Shown here: piece after piece, positions 53,558 to 62,064 of the stretch
Position numbering within the stretch: position 1 is the first letter of the stretch
How the letters are laid out: each line of letters opens with the position of its first letter
Source: CBDBON01 sp965208395
GTDB lineage: Bacteria; Chloroflexota; Dehalococcoidia; Lucifugimonadales; CBDBON01
Direction: 5' to 3'
NCBI GenBank assembly: GCA_965208395.1
Contig: CBDBON010000002.1
Coordinates: forward strand, 558,001 to 622,000
DNA: 64,000 bases
The notes under the pieces: model-generated
The model's input: the letters and a program-made list of their open reading frames with translations, nothing else
Told to the model about the DNA's origin: nothing
Database searches by the model: none
Made by a program: the position numbers and the translations under genes

Positions 53558-54976
53558 CTATGAGCGCTGGAACTCGGGTGTGGCGACCACGAGCTGGAGC
53601 ATCTGGGCCACCTTCTCCCTGGGAGCGTCGGCGGACTCGGTAGAGGCGAACTCCAGAAGCGCGGAGCGTGTCGCGTCCGACACCGCCAGCGCGCCGACCT
53701 CATCCAGACAGCCGTCCACGAGTGCGTCAGGCGTGAGAGGCCCATCCGCCCGTGCGGTGATCCGGTCCATGATCTCCCTGGAACCGGCGTTGTCTATGTC
53801 CGAAAGCTGCTGACTCGCGAAGTTGAGCCGCTCCACCAGCGTCCCCGTGTCTATCCACTCGGTCCCCTGGTGCCACCCCTCTACCGAGGGCGGGTTGGTG
53901 AGCTGCTGGCCCATGTACGATAGCTGGTTGGTGCGTTCCCTCATTGTGAAGGCCGGATATCGGAATTCGCCCGACAGCCTGAGCACGCCGGCGACGATCT
54001 CGGTCGGGCTCTTGACCTTCTCGTACCAGCAGTCCTCGGACTGGAAGAAGTCCGAGTTGAAGAGTGCGCGCAGCATCGCGCCTATGTCGTAGTCGCTCTC
54101 GAAGTAGGCGTTCGACAGGACCTCGATCGCTTCGGGATCCCTGGGCGGAGTGTACGGCCACTGGGGCACAGGCGGCTCGTCCGCGACGAAGAAGTGGTAC
54201 ATGTGCCTGGAGATGAACCGGGCCGTAGCCGGCTGCCGGCAGATGATGTCGATCACGTCCTCGCCGTTGAACCTTCCCTTCTGTCCCAGGAACTCCTTCT
54301 CGCCGTCGTCGTGGTCGTCGGCCCTGTACTCGAAGTGCCACGCGATCCGCCCGTAGGGCCAGATCGAGTCCCGGCGGGCGCGAAGCCCCATGTACTCCTC
54401 GTTTGCCACCGTCCAGCCGGTGAATGCCCGTGAGCACTCCTTGATGTCCTGCTCGGTGTAGTTCCCCACTCCCATCGAGAAGAGCTCGAGGAGCTCCCTC
54501 CCGTAGTTCTCGTTTATCGCCCCGGAGTGGTTGTCGTTATTGTCCAGCCAGACGATCATCGCCGGGTCCTTCGACAGCTCGATCAGCAGCGTCTTCAGGC
54601 TGCCCATCCCATAGTGTCTGAACATCCTGATCTGGTCCATCAGGACCTTGCCGTAGGTGACCTTCGGATATCCGGTGGCGAAGACGTTGTGCCAGAAGAG
54701 CGCCACCTTATCCAGCAGCGGGGCCTCTGTCGAGATCATCCGGTACAGCCAGTATGAGCCGGGGGCGAACTGCCCCATCATCCCGGACTGCTCATTGTGG
54801 TACCGTCGGATGACGTCGTCGGGCATGCTCCGCGTGTCGGTGGGATTGAGCAGTCCCTCTACAACTGTTTCATATCCCTTGGCGACGTACTCGTCCAGCT
54901 CCTGGCGGGTCGCGCCGAAGCCTGCCCGCCGCATCAGGTGCCCCATTAGCGCGACATCGTGGTTTGCCATGACCAC
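53558..54976 (-). CDS. DUF1800-family protein
   Basis: A 472-aa protein: LMRRAGFGATRQELDEYV at the N-terminus, FWHNVFATGYPKV, the conserved ENYGRELLELFSMGVGNYTE with D.KE.ARAFTGW-like pattern, and SRHMYHFFVADEPPVP. The motifs are those of DUF1800, which is nearly always paired with DUF1501. The function is unknown; secreted or periplasmic enzymes acting on polysaccharides or sulfated compounds have been suggested from context. No signal peptide in this copy. Downstream of DUF1501 by 75 bp. Confidence 0.9.
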   Translation of the reverse strand: MVMANHDVALMGHLMRRAGFGATRQELDEYVAKGYETVVEGLLNPTDTRSMPDDVIRRYHNEQSGMMGQFAPGSYWLYRMISTEAPLLDKVALFWHNVFATGYPKVTYGKVLMDQIRMFRHYGMGSLKTLLIELSKDPAMIVWLDNNDNHSGAINENYGRELLELFSMGVGNYTEQDIKECSRAFTGWTVANEEYMGLRARRDSIWPYGRIAWHFEYRADDHDDGEKEFLGQKGRFNGEDVIDIICRQPATARFISRHMYHFFVADEPPVPQWPYTPPRDPEAIEVLSNAYFESDYDIGAMLRALFNSDFFQSEDCWYEKVKSPTEIVAGVLRLSGEFRYPAFTMRERTNQLSYMGQQLTNPPSVEGWHQGTEWIDTGTLVERLNFASQQLSDIDNAGSREIMDRITARADGPLTPDALVDGCLDEVGALAVSDATRSALLEFASTESADAPREKVAQMLQLVVATPEFQRS

Positions 54977-55051
54977 CTCCTGTCGTAGTCCTCGATCCGG
55001 GAATCGCCTCCCCGCCGGGTTCCGTTCGCGCTGAGCCTGTCGAAGCGCGCC

Positions 55052-56182
55052 TTAGTTCAGGAAGTCGAACTGCTCGAACTTGCCGTTGACGATCGGCGCG
55101 GCCTCGATGCCTAGCCCACGCTCCAGTATCGTCGAGTAGGTGGACCGGAAGTCGTTGTTGTAGTGAAGGTCTCCCTCCAGCTGGTCCTCCTCCTTGAGCG
55201 ACGGATACTCCCCGTACATGCCGCCGTTGACCTGGCCTCCGATCACGAAGGCGGCGCTGCCGGAGCCGTGATCGGTGCCCGTACCGTTGTCCTCGATGCG
55301 CCGGCCGAACTCGGAGAAGAGCAGGATGATCGTGTCGTCCGCGCGTCCATGCTCTTCGAGATCGTCATAGAAGTCCCCTACGGCGCCCGAAACGTCGTCC
55401 CAGAGCTGGCCGTGAGCTTCCAGCTCGCCGGCGTGCGTGTCGAAGCTCCCGTGCTGGGTGTAGTAGACGCGGGTGCCAAGATCGGCGAACATCGTCTGGG
55501 CCACGCTCTTGAGGCTCTGGGCGATCGGGTTGTCGGCATACTCGACGTTGGAGCAGTACTTCGCGGGTGCCGTCCGGAGGATGTCCGCCCCCTTCAGGGC
55601 GTCGAGTCCGGTCTGGCCCAGGAACTGCGCGACTGCGTCCTTGCCCTCTGTCGCGCCGTACATCTTCGCGAAGGCGTCGAGCGCGTACCGGCGCAGCGCC
55701 TCGTCCTGGAGATCGGGGAACAGCCCATAGGTCTCCAGGTCCCCCACCGAGGCGACCGGCACGCCCCTGGCGCTGAGGGCCCTCGGAAGCCCGCGCCCGA
55801 AGTTGACGCCGGTCAGCACGTTCTCTCCGCTCGGATCGATCTCCCTGATCGCCTGGCCCAGCCAGCCCTCTGAGCCGATCTTGGTGGGCTCCGCGGTGTG
55901 CCACACGTCCATCGACCGGAAGTGCGACCGGTTGGGATTGGGGTACCCGACGCCGTTGACGATGGCGACCTTGCCCCTGTCCCACAGCCGCTTGATCGGC
56001 AGGGCGTGGGGCGTCAGGCCGAGGCCGTCCTCCAGGGGAAGCGCCTGCTCCGGCGTGATGTGTACGTTGGGCCGCTGGTCGTAGTAGAGCCCCTCTTCAT
56101 ACGGGACAATCGTGTTGAGGCAGTCGTTGCCGCCTGAGAGCTGCACCACCACGACGTTTCGATCATGCCCGTTGGAGACCAT
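55052..56182 (-). CDS. DUF1501-family protein
   Basis: A 376-aa protein opening VVVVQLSGGNDCLNTIVPYE, the hallmark of DUF1501 (alkaline-phosphatase/sulfatase-like fold), followed by GSFDTHAGELEAHGQLW and LLFSEFGRRIEDNGTGTDHG with conserved Asp/His metal ligands. Many DUF1501 proteins have a Tat signal; this one starts directly at the domain. Together with DUF1800 it forms a conserved two-gene unit of uncertain role. A CTGAGCCTGTCGAAG repeat lies between the two. Confidence 0.9.
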   Translation of the reverse strand: MVSNGHDRNVVVVQLSGGNDCLNTIVPYEEGLYYDQRPNVHITPEQALPLEDGLGLTPHALPIKRLWDRGKVAIVNGVGYPNPNRSHFRSMDVWHTAEPTKIGSEGWLGQAIREIDPSGENVLTGVNFGRGLPRALSARGVPVASVGDLETYGLFPDLQDEALRRYALDAFAKMYGATEGKDAVAQFLGQTGLDALKGADILRTAPAKYCSNVEYADNPIAQSLKSVAQTMFADLGTRVYYTQHGSFDTHAGELEAHGQLWDDVSGAVGDFYDDLEEHGRADDTIILLFSEFGRRIEDNGTGTDHGSGSAAFVIGGQVNGGMYGEYPSLKEEDQLEGDLHYNNDFRSTYSTILERGLGIEAAPIVNGKFEQFDFLN

Positions 56183-56298
56183 TGTGCACCTCCCTACCCT
56201 GTCATGGCCGAGCGTCCGCTGAGTTGGGTGCTAGTTTAGTCCTGGGCCTACGTCGTGTCAACGCGGCGAAGCGCCCCCGATTCCCGCCGAATTGGAGG

Positions 56299-57102
56299 TC
56301 AGGTGAGCGGCCTGGTCGCCCTTATCGAGAAGGTCTGCGGATAGGAGTCGTTGTGCTGCGGCAGTCTCCAGTGTCCGTCGGAGTCCTGCTCCATCGTCGG
56401 GTGGATCCGGTAGCAGGAGAAGGGGAACTCGTGCAGGTACTCGATCTCGAGACCTACCTCGATAAGGGCTGTGACGGTCTCCCCGAGGCTGTGCTCCCAT
56501 TCGTATGTCGGAGTCTCGATGGGCCGCGACCCGGCGTAGCTCGGCTCGCCTCCCTCTAGGAAGCTCTCACCGTAGAAATACCCGTACTTCGGTCGCATCT
56601 CCCCTGACTCCGACTGGACGAACACGTCCGCGAACGGATGGAACTCCACGATGTAGAACACGCCGCCCGGTTTCAGGTGGTTGTACACGACCTCGGTCCA
56701 TCTCTTCACGTCCGGCAGCCAGACCAGGACGCCGTAGGAGGTGAATACGACGTCGAACTGCTCGTCCAGCGCCTCCGGCAGATCGTAGATATTGGAGCAG
56801 ATGAACCGGGCATCCAGTCCCAGCTCGTCATTGAGCGACCTTGCTAGGTCGATCGCCGCGTCGGAGAAGTCGACGCCGGTGGCCTTCGCGCCCAGCCGGG
56901 CCCATGACATCGTGTCGAGGCCGAAGTGGCACTGGAGATGGAGGAGCGTCTTCCCCGATACGTCGCCGACCTCCATGCGCTCGATGTCGTTGAGGGTTAT
57001 CCTGCCCGACTTGAAGCCCTCGACGTCATAGAAGTCCGACGCGGCGTGGACCGGAGTTCGCTCGTTCCAGTTGGCGCGATTCGTGCGTAGTCGTTCGTCC
57101 AT
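56299..57102 (-). CDS. class I SAM-dependent methyltransferase
   Basis: 267 aa from ATG 57102 (a slightly longer form is possible). SAM-binding motif I (GKTLLHLQCHFGLDTMSWAR) with the acidic end of beta-2 in TGVDFSDAAID, motif post-I, and DVVFTSYGVLVWLPDV. The long N-terminal segment (WNERTPVHAASDFYDVEGFK) and C-terminal YSGSRPIE..TYEWEHSLG-like region fit a ubiE/COQ5-like small-molecule methyltransferase subgroup. Substrate unknown. Upstream of DUF1501 on the same strand. Confidence 0.85.
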   Translation of the reverse strand: MDERLRTNRANWNERTPVHAASDFYDVEGFKSGRITLNDIERMEVGDVSGKTLLHLQCHFGLDTMSWARLGAKATGVDFSDAAIDLARSLNDELGLDARFICSNIYDLPEALDEQFDVVFTSYGVLVWLPDVKRWTEVVYNHLKPGGVFYIVEFHPFADVFVQSESGEMRPKYGYFYGESFLEGGEPSYAGSRPIETPTYEWEHSLGETVTALIEVGLEIEYLHEFPFSCYRIHPTMEQDSDGHWRLPQHNDSYPQTFSIRATRPLT

Positions 57103-57341
57103 AGGCGGGATATTCCGATGATATGCGCCGCCGCGACAGCGCACAAGACCCCGCCTCGCCCCTGATCTTCGGGCGGACGCGGGTCCTGGTCTACATCATG
57201 TCAACGAGACGGGTTGCATGGGGGGAAATCCTGGCTAGAATACGCACCATCAGAGTGGTGGGGCGCGGTCATGGCCGAGCACGCCGATTCCGGAGCTAGC
57301 GGTTCAACACCCCGGCCTCTTATCTCTTCCCCCGCCCGCTG

Positions 57342-57393
57342 CCTCTTACCTCTTCCCCGTCGGACGGGGAAAGATTGAGATGGGGGTCCCCGC
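57342..57393. repeat. dispersed hairpin repeat, copy 1
   Basis: CTCTTACCTCTTCCCC...GGGGAAAGATTGAGATGGGGGTCCCC-like unit. Its CTTCCCC/GGGGAA arms form a hairpin. Further copies are at 58611-58660, 58706-58755, 60571-60620 and 61957-62015; all lie in intergenic spacers of the host-like region. Confidence 0.7.
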
Positions 57394-57408
57394 TTCCGCC
57401 GGATCCTC

Positions 57409-57437
57409 TTGACATATTTGTTCTAATACCCCATAAT
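57409..57437 (+). promoter_or_regulatory. sigma70-type promoter for the 57478 gene
   Basis: TTGACA (57409-57414) and CATAAT (57432-57437) are separated by 17 bp. The start codon follows after 40 bp. It is the best consensus promoter in the window. Confidence 0.6.
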
Positions 57438-57477
57438 AACATTATACGCACGCCTACCCGGAGGACTTATCACATCC

Positions 57478-58599
57478 GTGACGACCCTCGCCACAGCCGA
57501 CAACCAGCTCGCCGATGACGTCGACGAATACGCCGACTACATCCGCCAGATCACCGGCGACGGCGAGGCCATCGTCGACTGCCTCGTCAGGATCATGGAG
57601 GACGACTCCGTCGGCGCGAAACCCTACGAGCGCCTAGACGCGCAGCTCCTCCTCGACAGCATTGGCTTCGGAAGAATCGCCGTCGATCAGGCCTCGGTCA
57701 CTCCGCAGGCCGGCGCCCTGCCCGCGCCGCCGCCCATGCCAGCCGCCCCAGGCTTACCCAGGGCCGCGAACGACGCGACGCCCAGGCGTCCCGTACTCAC
57801 CCTCTCCGAGGAGACCCTCTTTCACCTCCCGCCCATCGTCAGGCAGAAGACCGACAGGGGCAGGAAGATGGCCGACTTCCTCAACGCCGTCGTCAGGGGC
57901 GAGCTGAACGACTTCAAACCCCACCACTGGATCAGGGCCGCAAAGCACCTCGCCGCGCGGGCCTACTCCAGGCAGGGCGACCCCGAGCGTCCCGGACTCT
58001 CCCCTCAGGACGCCATGAAGCTCATAGATAAGCTCTTCCCCGGCTTCAAGAACTACCACCGGGTCGACATGAAGCACATCATCCACCTCGGCTTCAAAGA
58101 CATGGCCGCCGATGACCACGGACCACTACACGGCTCGGACCTGTCCCGCCCCTACAACAGGCCCGACTTCGAAGCTGCCCGCGCTCAGTTCGAGGCTGGC
58201 GTTCAATCCGAGCCTGAGCCTGAGCCCTACAGGCCCAAGCTTAAAGCCCTCCGGGCCCAGCTTCTAGCCCACGCCGAGCAACGCCGCCTCGAAGACGAGG
58301 AGTACGAACGCTTGGAGGAGGAGCGCCGGGAGAAGGATGAAAACACATACCCGGCAGACCGCCGCTCCGAGGAAACCGATGTCTTCCATGATCCCCCGGA
58401 CGACCACCAGCCACGGCTCATCAAAGGCTTCGCTTATCGCCCCGATGACGATGACCAGCCACGTCTCGTCGAAGGCTTCTCTGGTCCCCCGGACGACTAC
58501 GAGCCCAGGCCCGGCCGCCCCATGGGACTCAGCAGGTGGGAGCGCAAGGCCATGGAAAAGGGCGACAATCTCGGATGGGACTGCGGCATCCCCCCCTGA
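57478..58599 (+). CDS. unknown protein with charged repeats
   Basis: A 373-aa protein from GTG 57478. The N-terminal half is helical and contains a conserved-looking domain (VLTLSEETLFHLPPIVRQKT, GRKMADFLNAVVRGEL, NDFKPHHWIRAAKHLAARAY). The C-terminal half is acidic and coiled-coil-like, with repeats around PDDxxPRLxxGF (DDHQPRLIKGF, DDDDQPRLVEGF). No signal, membrane span or catalytic motif. It is flanked by copies of the dispersed hairpin repeat, which suggests a mobile or repeated gene. Family not recognised. Confidence 0.6.
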   Translation: MTTLATADNQLADDVDEYADYIRQITGDGEAIVDCLVRIMEDDSVGAKPYERLDAQLLLDSIGFGRIAVDQASVTPQAGALPAPPPMPAAPGLPRAANDATPRRPVLTLSEETLFHLPPIVRQKTDRGRKMADFLNAVVRGELNDFKPHHWIRAAKHLAARAYSRQGDPERPGLSPQDAMKLIDKLFPGFKNYHRVDMKHIIHLGFKDMAADDHGPLHGSDLSRPYNRPDFEAARAQFEAGVQSEPEPEPYRPKLKALRAQLLAHAEQRRLEDEEYERLEEERREKDENTYPADRRSEETDVFHDPPDDHQPRLIKGFAYRPDDDDQPRLVEGFSGPPDDYEPRPGRPMGLSRWERKAMEKGDNLGWDCGIPP

Positions 58600-58881
58600 C
58601 CCTGACCGCCCTCTTACCTCTTCCCCCGGCTCCGCGGGGGAAGATTGAGATGGGGGGCCCTCTCTACTTCGAGGAGCCCGTTCGCCCTGAGCCTGTCGAA
58701 GGGCGCCTCTTACCTCTTCCCCCGGCTCCGCGGGGGAAGATTGAGATGGGGATCCCTCTCTACTTCGAGGAGTCCGCTCCCCTGAGCCTGTCGAAGGGCC
58801 GTCCTGAGCCTCCACTTTGCCGTTCGGAGTGACACGGCTATACTCTGATGCCTGTATACCCAACACCCCCGGGAGGCAGGG
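58600..58881. repeat. two copies of the dispersed hairpin repeat plus CTGAGCCTGTCGAAGG elements
   Basis: Copies 2 and 3 of the CTCTTACCTCTTCCCCCGGC...GGGGGAAGATTGAGATGGGG unit lie at 58611-58660 and 58706-58755, in a tandem arrangement about 95 bp apart. CTGAGCCTGTCGAAGG follows each (about 58688 and 58782); the same 15-mer occurs near 55031. No gene is present. Confidence 0.75.
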
Positions 58882-60549
58882 ATGAGCGATTTGACGTACT
58901 TCGACTGCAACGTACTGGTCGGCCAGAGACCGATGAAGCACCCCCGCGAGAGGTGGTCCACCGAGCACCTGCTCGAAGACATGGATCTCGCCGAGATCGC
59001 CGGCGCACTGACCGTTCACGCCGTCGCCACAACCTACGATCCCATGTACGGGAACGGTCGTCTGAGTGCGGAGGTGGCGAAGGCGCCTGACCGTCTCTTT
59101 CCCGCCTGGTGCATAGCGCCCCTGGGTGGTCCCGGCGCCTACCGGACGGGGGACGATCTGCTGCGTGCGATGGACGAACGTGGCGTGAGGGCCGTCCGGA
59201 TACCGCCGTCCGGTCTGTCTGCCCACTCCGAGTTTCTGGGGCCGACGTTGGACGCGCTACAGGAGGGCGGCGTCCTGACGCTCGTGGAGGCCGGAAACGA
59301 CCGTCACCCGGCTGGCTGGGGAGCCGCCGATACGTTCGCCTTCTTTCACGGTCTGCTATCGAGGCATCCTCGTCTGCCGCTGCTCCTGGTCGACCACTAC
59401 TGGGCGCAGCAGGCGCAGATACACCGGCTTATGGAGCTTCACGATAACCTGCACATCGAGTTCTCCGGCTATCAGATAAATCGGGGGATGGAACGGTACG
59501 TCGCCGACTTTGGAGACGAGCGGCTGCTCTTCGGCAGCGGCATGACGGCCAAGTCGCCGGGCGCGGCCCGGAGCTTCGTCGACTACGCCCAGGTCCCCCG
59601 GGAGTCGAAGCGGAGGATCGCGGGTGGCAATTTGCGGCGGCTCCTGCGCGGCATCGGCCCGGAGCAGCACGACACGCTGCGGAGGCCCGACGATCCGATC
59701 CTGGCCGACGCGCGCGACGGACGCCCCTTGGCCACGCCCGTTATCGACGCTCACAGCCACCTGCTGCACGAGGGGGGTGAGACCGCGGGACTCAGATATG
59801 TCATGTACGACGGCGACGCGGACGGCATTCTGGAGGCCGGTAGGTGGTGCGGCATCGACCGCATCGCCATGATGAGCTGGAGCGGTCCCGTCTGTACCGA
59901 TGCGAAGGACGGAAACGACATCGTGTGGCGCGCGGTTCGGGCCCACGGCCGTTCGGTGATCGGAGTCGCGGTCATCGATCCGACGCACATGAGTTCCGAA
60001 GACATCGAGGAGGAGATCCGCCTCAGGTACGTCGAGCAGGGCTTCGCCGGCATGAAGCCCTACCCCAACATGAACCTCAGCTACGAGGACGAGGGGTTCA
60101 CGCCGTGGTGGAGCTTCGGCGACCGCAACCGGCTCTACGCGCTGGTGCACGTCGCCGACCAGACGGGAGGGCTGCCGGCGGTAGACAGGCTTGCGGACCG
60201 GTTCCCGGACGTGAGCTGGGTCGTGGCTCACGCGGGCGGCGACTGGGCCTTCGCCGAAGAGGTCGCCGCATGCGTTCGGCGACACCCCAACGTCTATGCC
60301 GAGATCACCTACACCTCGGTGACCAACGGGGTTATCGAGTTCCTCGTCAAGGCTGCCGGCGAAGACCGTGTCGTCTTCGGAAGCGATCAGCCGATGCGCG
60401 ATCCGAGGCCGCAGCTCGGTTGGGTGGTCTGGGCCGACCTTCCGGCTGAGGTCCGAGCGAAGGTCCTCGGCGAAAACTTCCAGGGGATACTGGACCGCGT
60501 GAGAAGTTCCGGCCCGTCTGGTCAGACCGGAACTGATCAGACTCCGTGA
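58882..60549 (+). CDS. tandem two-domain amidohydrolase (amidohydrolase_2 type), first domain inactive
   Basis: A 555-aa protein made of two related TIM-barrel halves. The first half (about 1-270) keeps the fold but lacks metal-ligand His in its first strand (FDCNVLVG instead of xDxHxH). The second half has IDAHSHLLHEGG (about 287-298), GMKPYPN, HAGGDWAF and GSDQPMRD (about 497-504), the metal-binding and catalytic residues of amidohydrolases. Function: hydrolysis or decarboxylation of a small carboxylic or lactone substrate. It faces an enolase-superfamily gene on the opposite strand and may share its pathway. Confidence 0.82.
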   Translation: MSDLTYFDCNVLVGQRPMKHPRERWSTEHLLEDMDLAEIAGALTVHAVATTYDPMYGNGRLSAEVAKAPDRLFPAWCIAPLGGPGAYRTGDDLLRAMDERGVRAVRIPPSGLSAHSEFLGPTLDALQEGGVLTLVEAGNDRHPAGWGAADTFAFFHGLLSRHPRLPLLLVDHYWAQQAQIHRLMELHDNLHIEFSGYQINRGMERYVADFGDERLLFGSGMTAKSPGAARSFVDYAQVPRESKRRIAGGNLRRLLRGIGPEQHDTLRRPDDPILADARDGRPLATPVIDAHSHLLHEGGETAGLRYVMYDGDADGILEAGRWCGIDRIAMMSWSGPVCTDAKDGNDIVWRAVRAHGRSVIGVAVIDPTHMSSEDIEEEIRLRYVEQGFAGMKPYPNMNLSYEDEGFTPWWSFGDRNRLYALVHVADQTGGLPAVDRLADRFPDVSWVVAHAGGDWAFAEEVAACVRRHPNVYAEITYTSVTNGVIEFLVKAAGEDRVVFGSDQPMRDPRPQLGWVVWADLPAEVRAKVLGENFQGILDRVRSSGPSGQTGTDQTP

Positions 60550-60570
60550 GTAACGCGGAGGATGGGGAGA

Positions 60571-60620
60571 AGGCTCTTCCCCCGTCCGCGGGGGAAGATT
60601 GAGATGGGGGTCCCCGCAAG
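60571..60620. repeat. dispersed hairpin repeat, copy 4
   Basis: CTCTTCCCCCGTCCGCGGGG...AAGATTGAGATGGGGGTCCCCGC-like unit between the amidohydrolase and the enolase-superfamily gene, likely also their convergent terminator. Confidence 0.65.
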
Positions 60621-60625
60621 TCCCC

Positions 60626-61744
60626 TCAGGCCCAGCCGTCGACCTGGTAGGCGGCAAGCGCCTCCTCGTCGAGCTCCACGCCGAAGCCGGGGCGGTCCGG
60701 GATCGTCACACGCCCGTCGACCGTTTCGAGCGCCGTCGTGAACACGCGCGAGATGTTGGTGATCGAATCGTCGGGGAAGTATTCGAGCCAGGTGGCGTTT
60801 GGCGTGCTGGCGACGAGATGAACGTGCGACTCCTGGCGGGAGTGCGGAGCCACCGGCACCCCGCGGGCCGCCGCCATAGCGGCGATTCTCCTCCACTCGG
60901 TGACGCCGCCGCACACTCCAACGTCCGGCTGCAGCACCGATGCCGCCCGCGCGTCCAGCAGACGCCTGAACGCCCATCTTCCGTAGTCAATCTCGCCCGT
61001 CGCCACGGGCGTTCGGACTCCGTGTGAGATCGCCGCCATCATCTCCACCTCGTCGGGCATGACGGGCTCCTCGATCCACGCCGGCTCATACGGCTCGAAG
61101 GCCCTTACGGCGGCGATCGCGGAGGGCGCGTCGCGCCATGCGTTGTTGGCGTCCAGGAGCAGCTGCACGTCCGGACCGATCGCGCTCCTCGCCGCCTCGA
61201 GACGGGCGGCGTCCTCGCGGACAGAGAACAGGCCCACCTTCACCTTGACCGCCTCAAACCCCTGTTCGACGTAGCCCGACACCTCGTCCGCCAGGTCCCG
61301 CGGCTTGGCGCTGCGGGCATAGTATCCTCCACTGGCGTAGGCGGGGACTGTGCCCTCCCGGTGTGCGCCGAGATACCGATATAGCGGTAGGCCGGCAGCT
61401 TTGGCGTTCGCGTCCCACAGAGCGTTGTCGATCGCGCTCATAGCCCTGAAGACCAGGCCGCCTCGACCCTGGAGCAGAGACTCCCTGTACATGCCGTCCC
61501 ATATCTGCTCGGTGTGCTCCGACTCGTGGCCGACGACGCAGCTCCGCAGCAGATCACGCACGGCAAGGGTCGCGAGATGGCCCGCGCGATTGCCGACGTA
61601 GCAGTAGCCCAACCCTTCGATGCCGTCCTCCCGCCGGACTCGAACCAGGCAGAAGTGGCGCTCCCGGACAATCCGGGTCGCAAAAGCCGCCGGCTGGCCT
61701 AGGGGAATCTCAGCGGTGCAGGCTTCGAGTTGTACGACCTTCAT
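60626..61744 (-). CDS. enolase-superfamily enzyme (mandelate racemase / muconate lactonizing type)
   Basis: 372 aa from ATG 61744. N-terminal capping domain, then TIM-barrel: KxK motif in FEAVKVKVG, metal ligands Asp in LLLDANNAW, Glu in AWIEEPVMPDEV and Glu in VATGEIDYGRW, and the C-terminal HSRQ motif. All three metal ligands are present, so the enzyme should abstract an alpha proton from a carboxylate; the exact substrate (sugar acid or other) cannot be told. Convergent with the amidohydrolase gene. Confidence 0.87.
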   Translation of the reverse strand: MKVVQLEACTAEIPLGQPAAFATRIVRERHFCLVRVRREDGIEGLGYCYVGNRAGHLATLAVRDLLRSCVVGHESEHTEQIWDGMYRESLLQGRGGLVFRAMSAIDNALWDANAKAAGLPLYRYLGAHREGTVPAYASGGYYARSAKPRDLADEVSGYVEQGFEAVKVKVGLFSVREDAARLEAARSAIGPDVQLLLDANNAWRDAPSAIAAVRAFEPYEPAWIEEPVMPDEVEMMAAISHGVRTPVATGEIDYGRWAFRRLLDARAASVLQPDVGVCGGVTEWRRIAAMAAARGVPVAPHSRQESHVHLVASTPNATWLEYFPDDSITNISRVFTTALETVDGRVTIPDRPGFGVELDEEALAAYQVDGWA

Positions 61745-62064
61745 ACGGTAATAGCTCGACTGCAATAGTGCGGGCGGTGCGGACCGGGGTCATAGTCTGT
61801 GATGTTGACCGGGGGTGTGGGAGTGTCCCCCACAACCATCTCTTTGGGGTGGGGAGTGACTACGGACATAGTATACTACTCTTCGTGTCGGCATCGTGGA
61901 TCCTTCCCTGAGGGAGACAACAGCTGATCAGCCTCCGAGGCGGACGGAGGGGGGAGGCTCTTACCTCTTCCCCCCGTCCGCGGGGGGAAGATTGAGATGG
62001 GGGGTCCCCCGCAAGTCTGAACAGTTACGAGGACAAACTCATTGCGAACGGAGGAGCACAGCCG
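61745..62064. other. intergenic region with hairpin repeat copy 5
   Basis: Copy 5 of the dispersed repeat (CTCTTACCTCTTCCCCCC...GGGGGAAGATTGAGATGGGG) is at 61957-62015. No gene. A short imperfect hairpin (GTGGGAGTGTCCCCCAC) near 61816-61833 may be a terminator-like element. Confidence 0.4.

Noticed and set aside
52468..53745. Longer NHL protein starting at 53745
   Set aside because: The extra N-terminus is antisense of DUF1800 and Arg/Trp-rich; ATG 53496 has a good ribosome site and begins the propeller.
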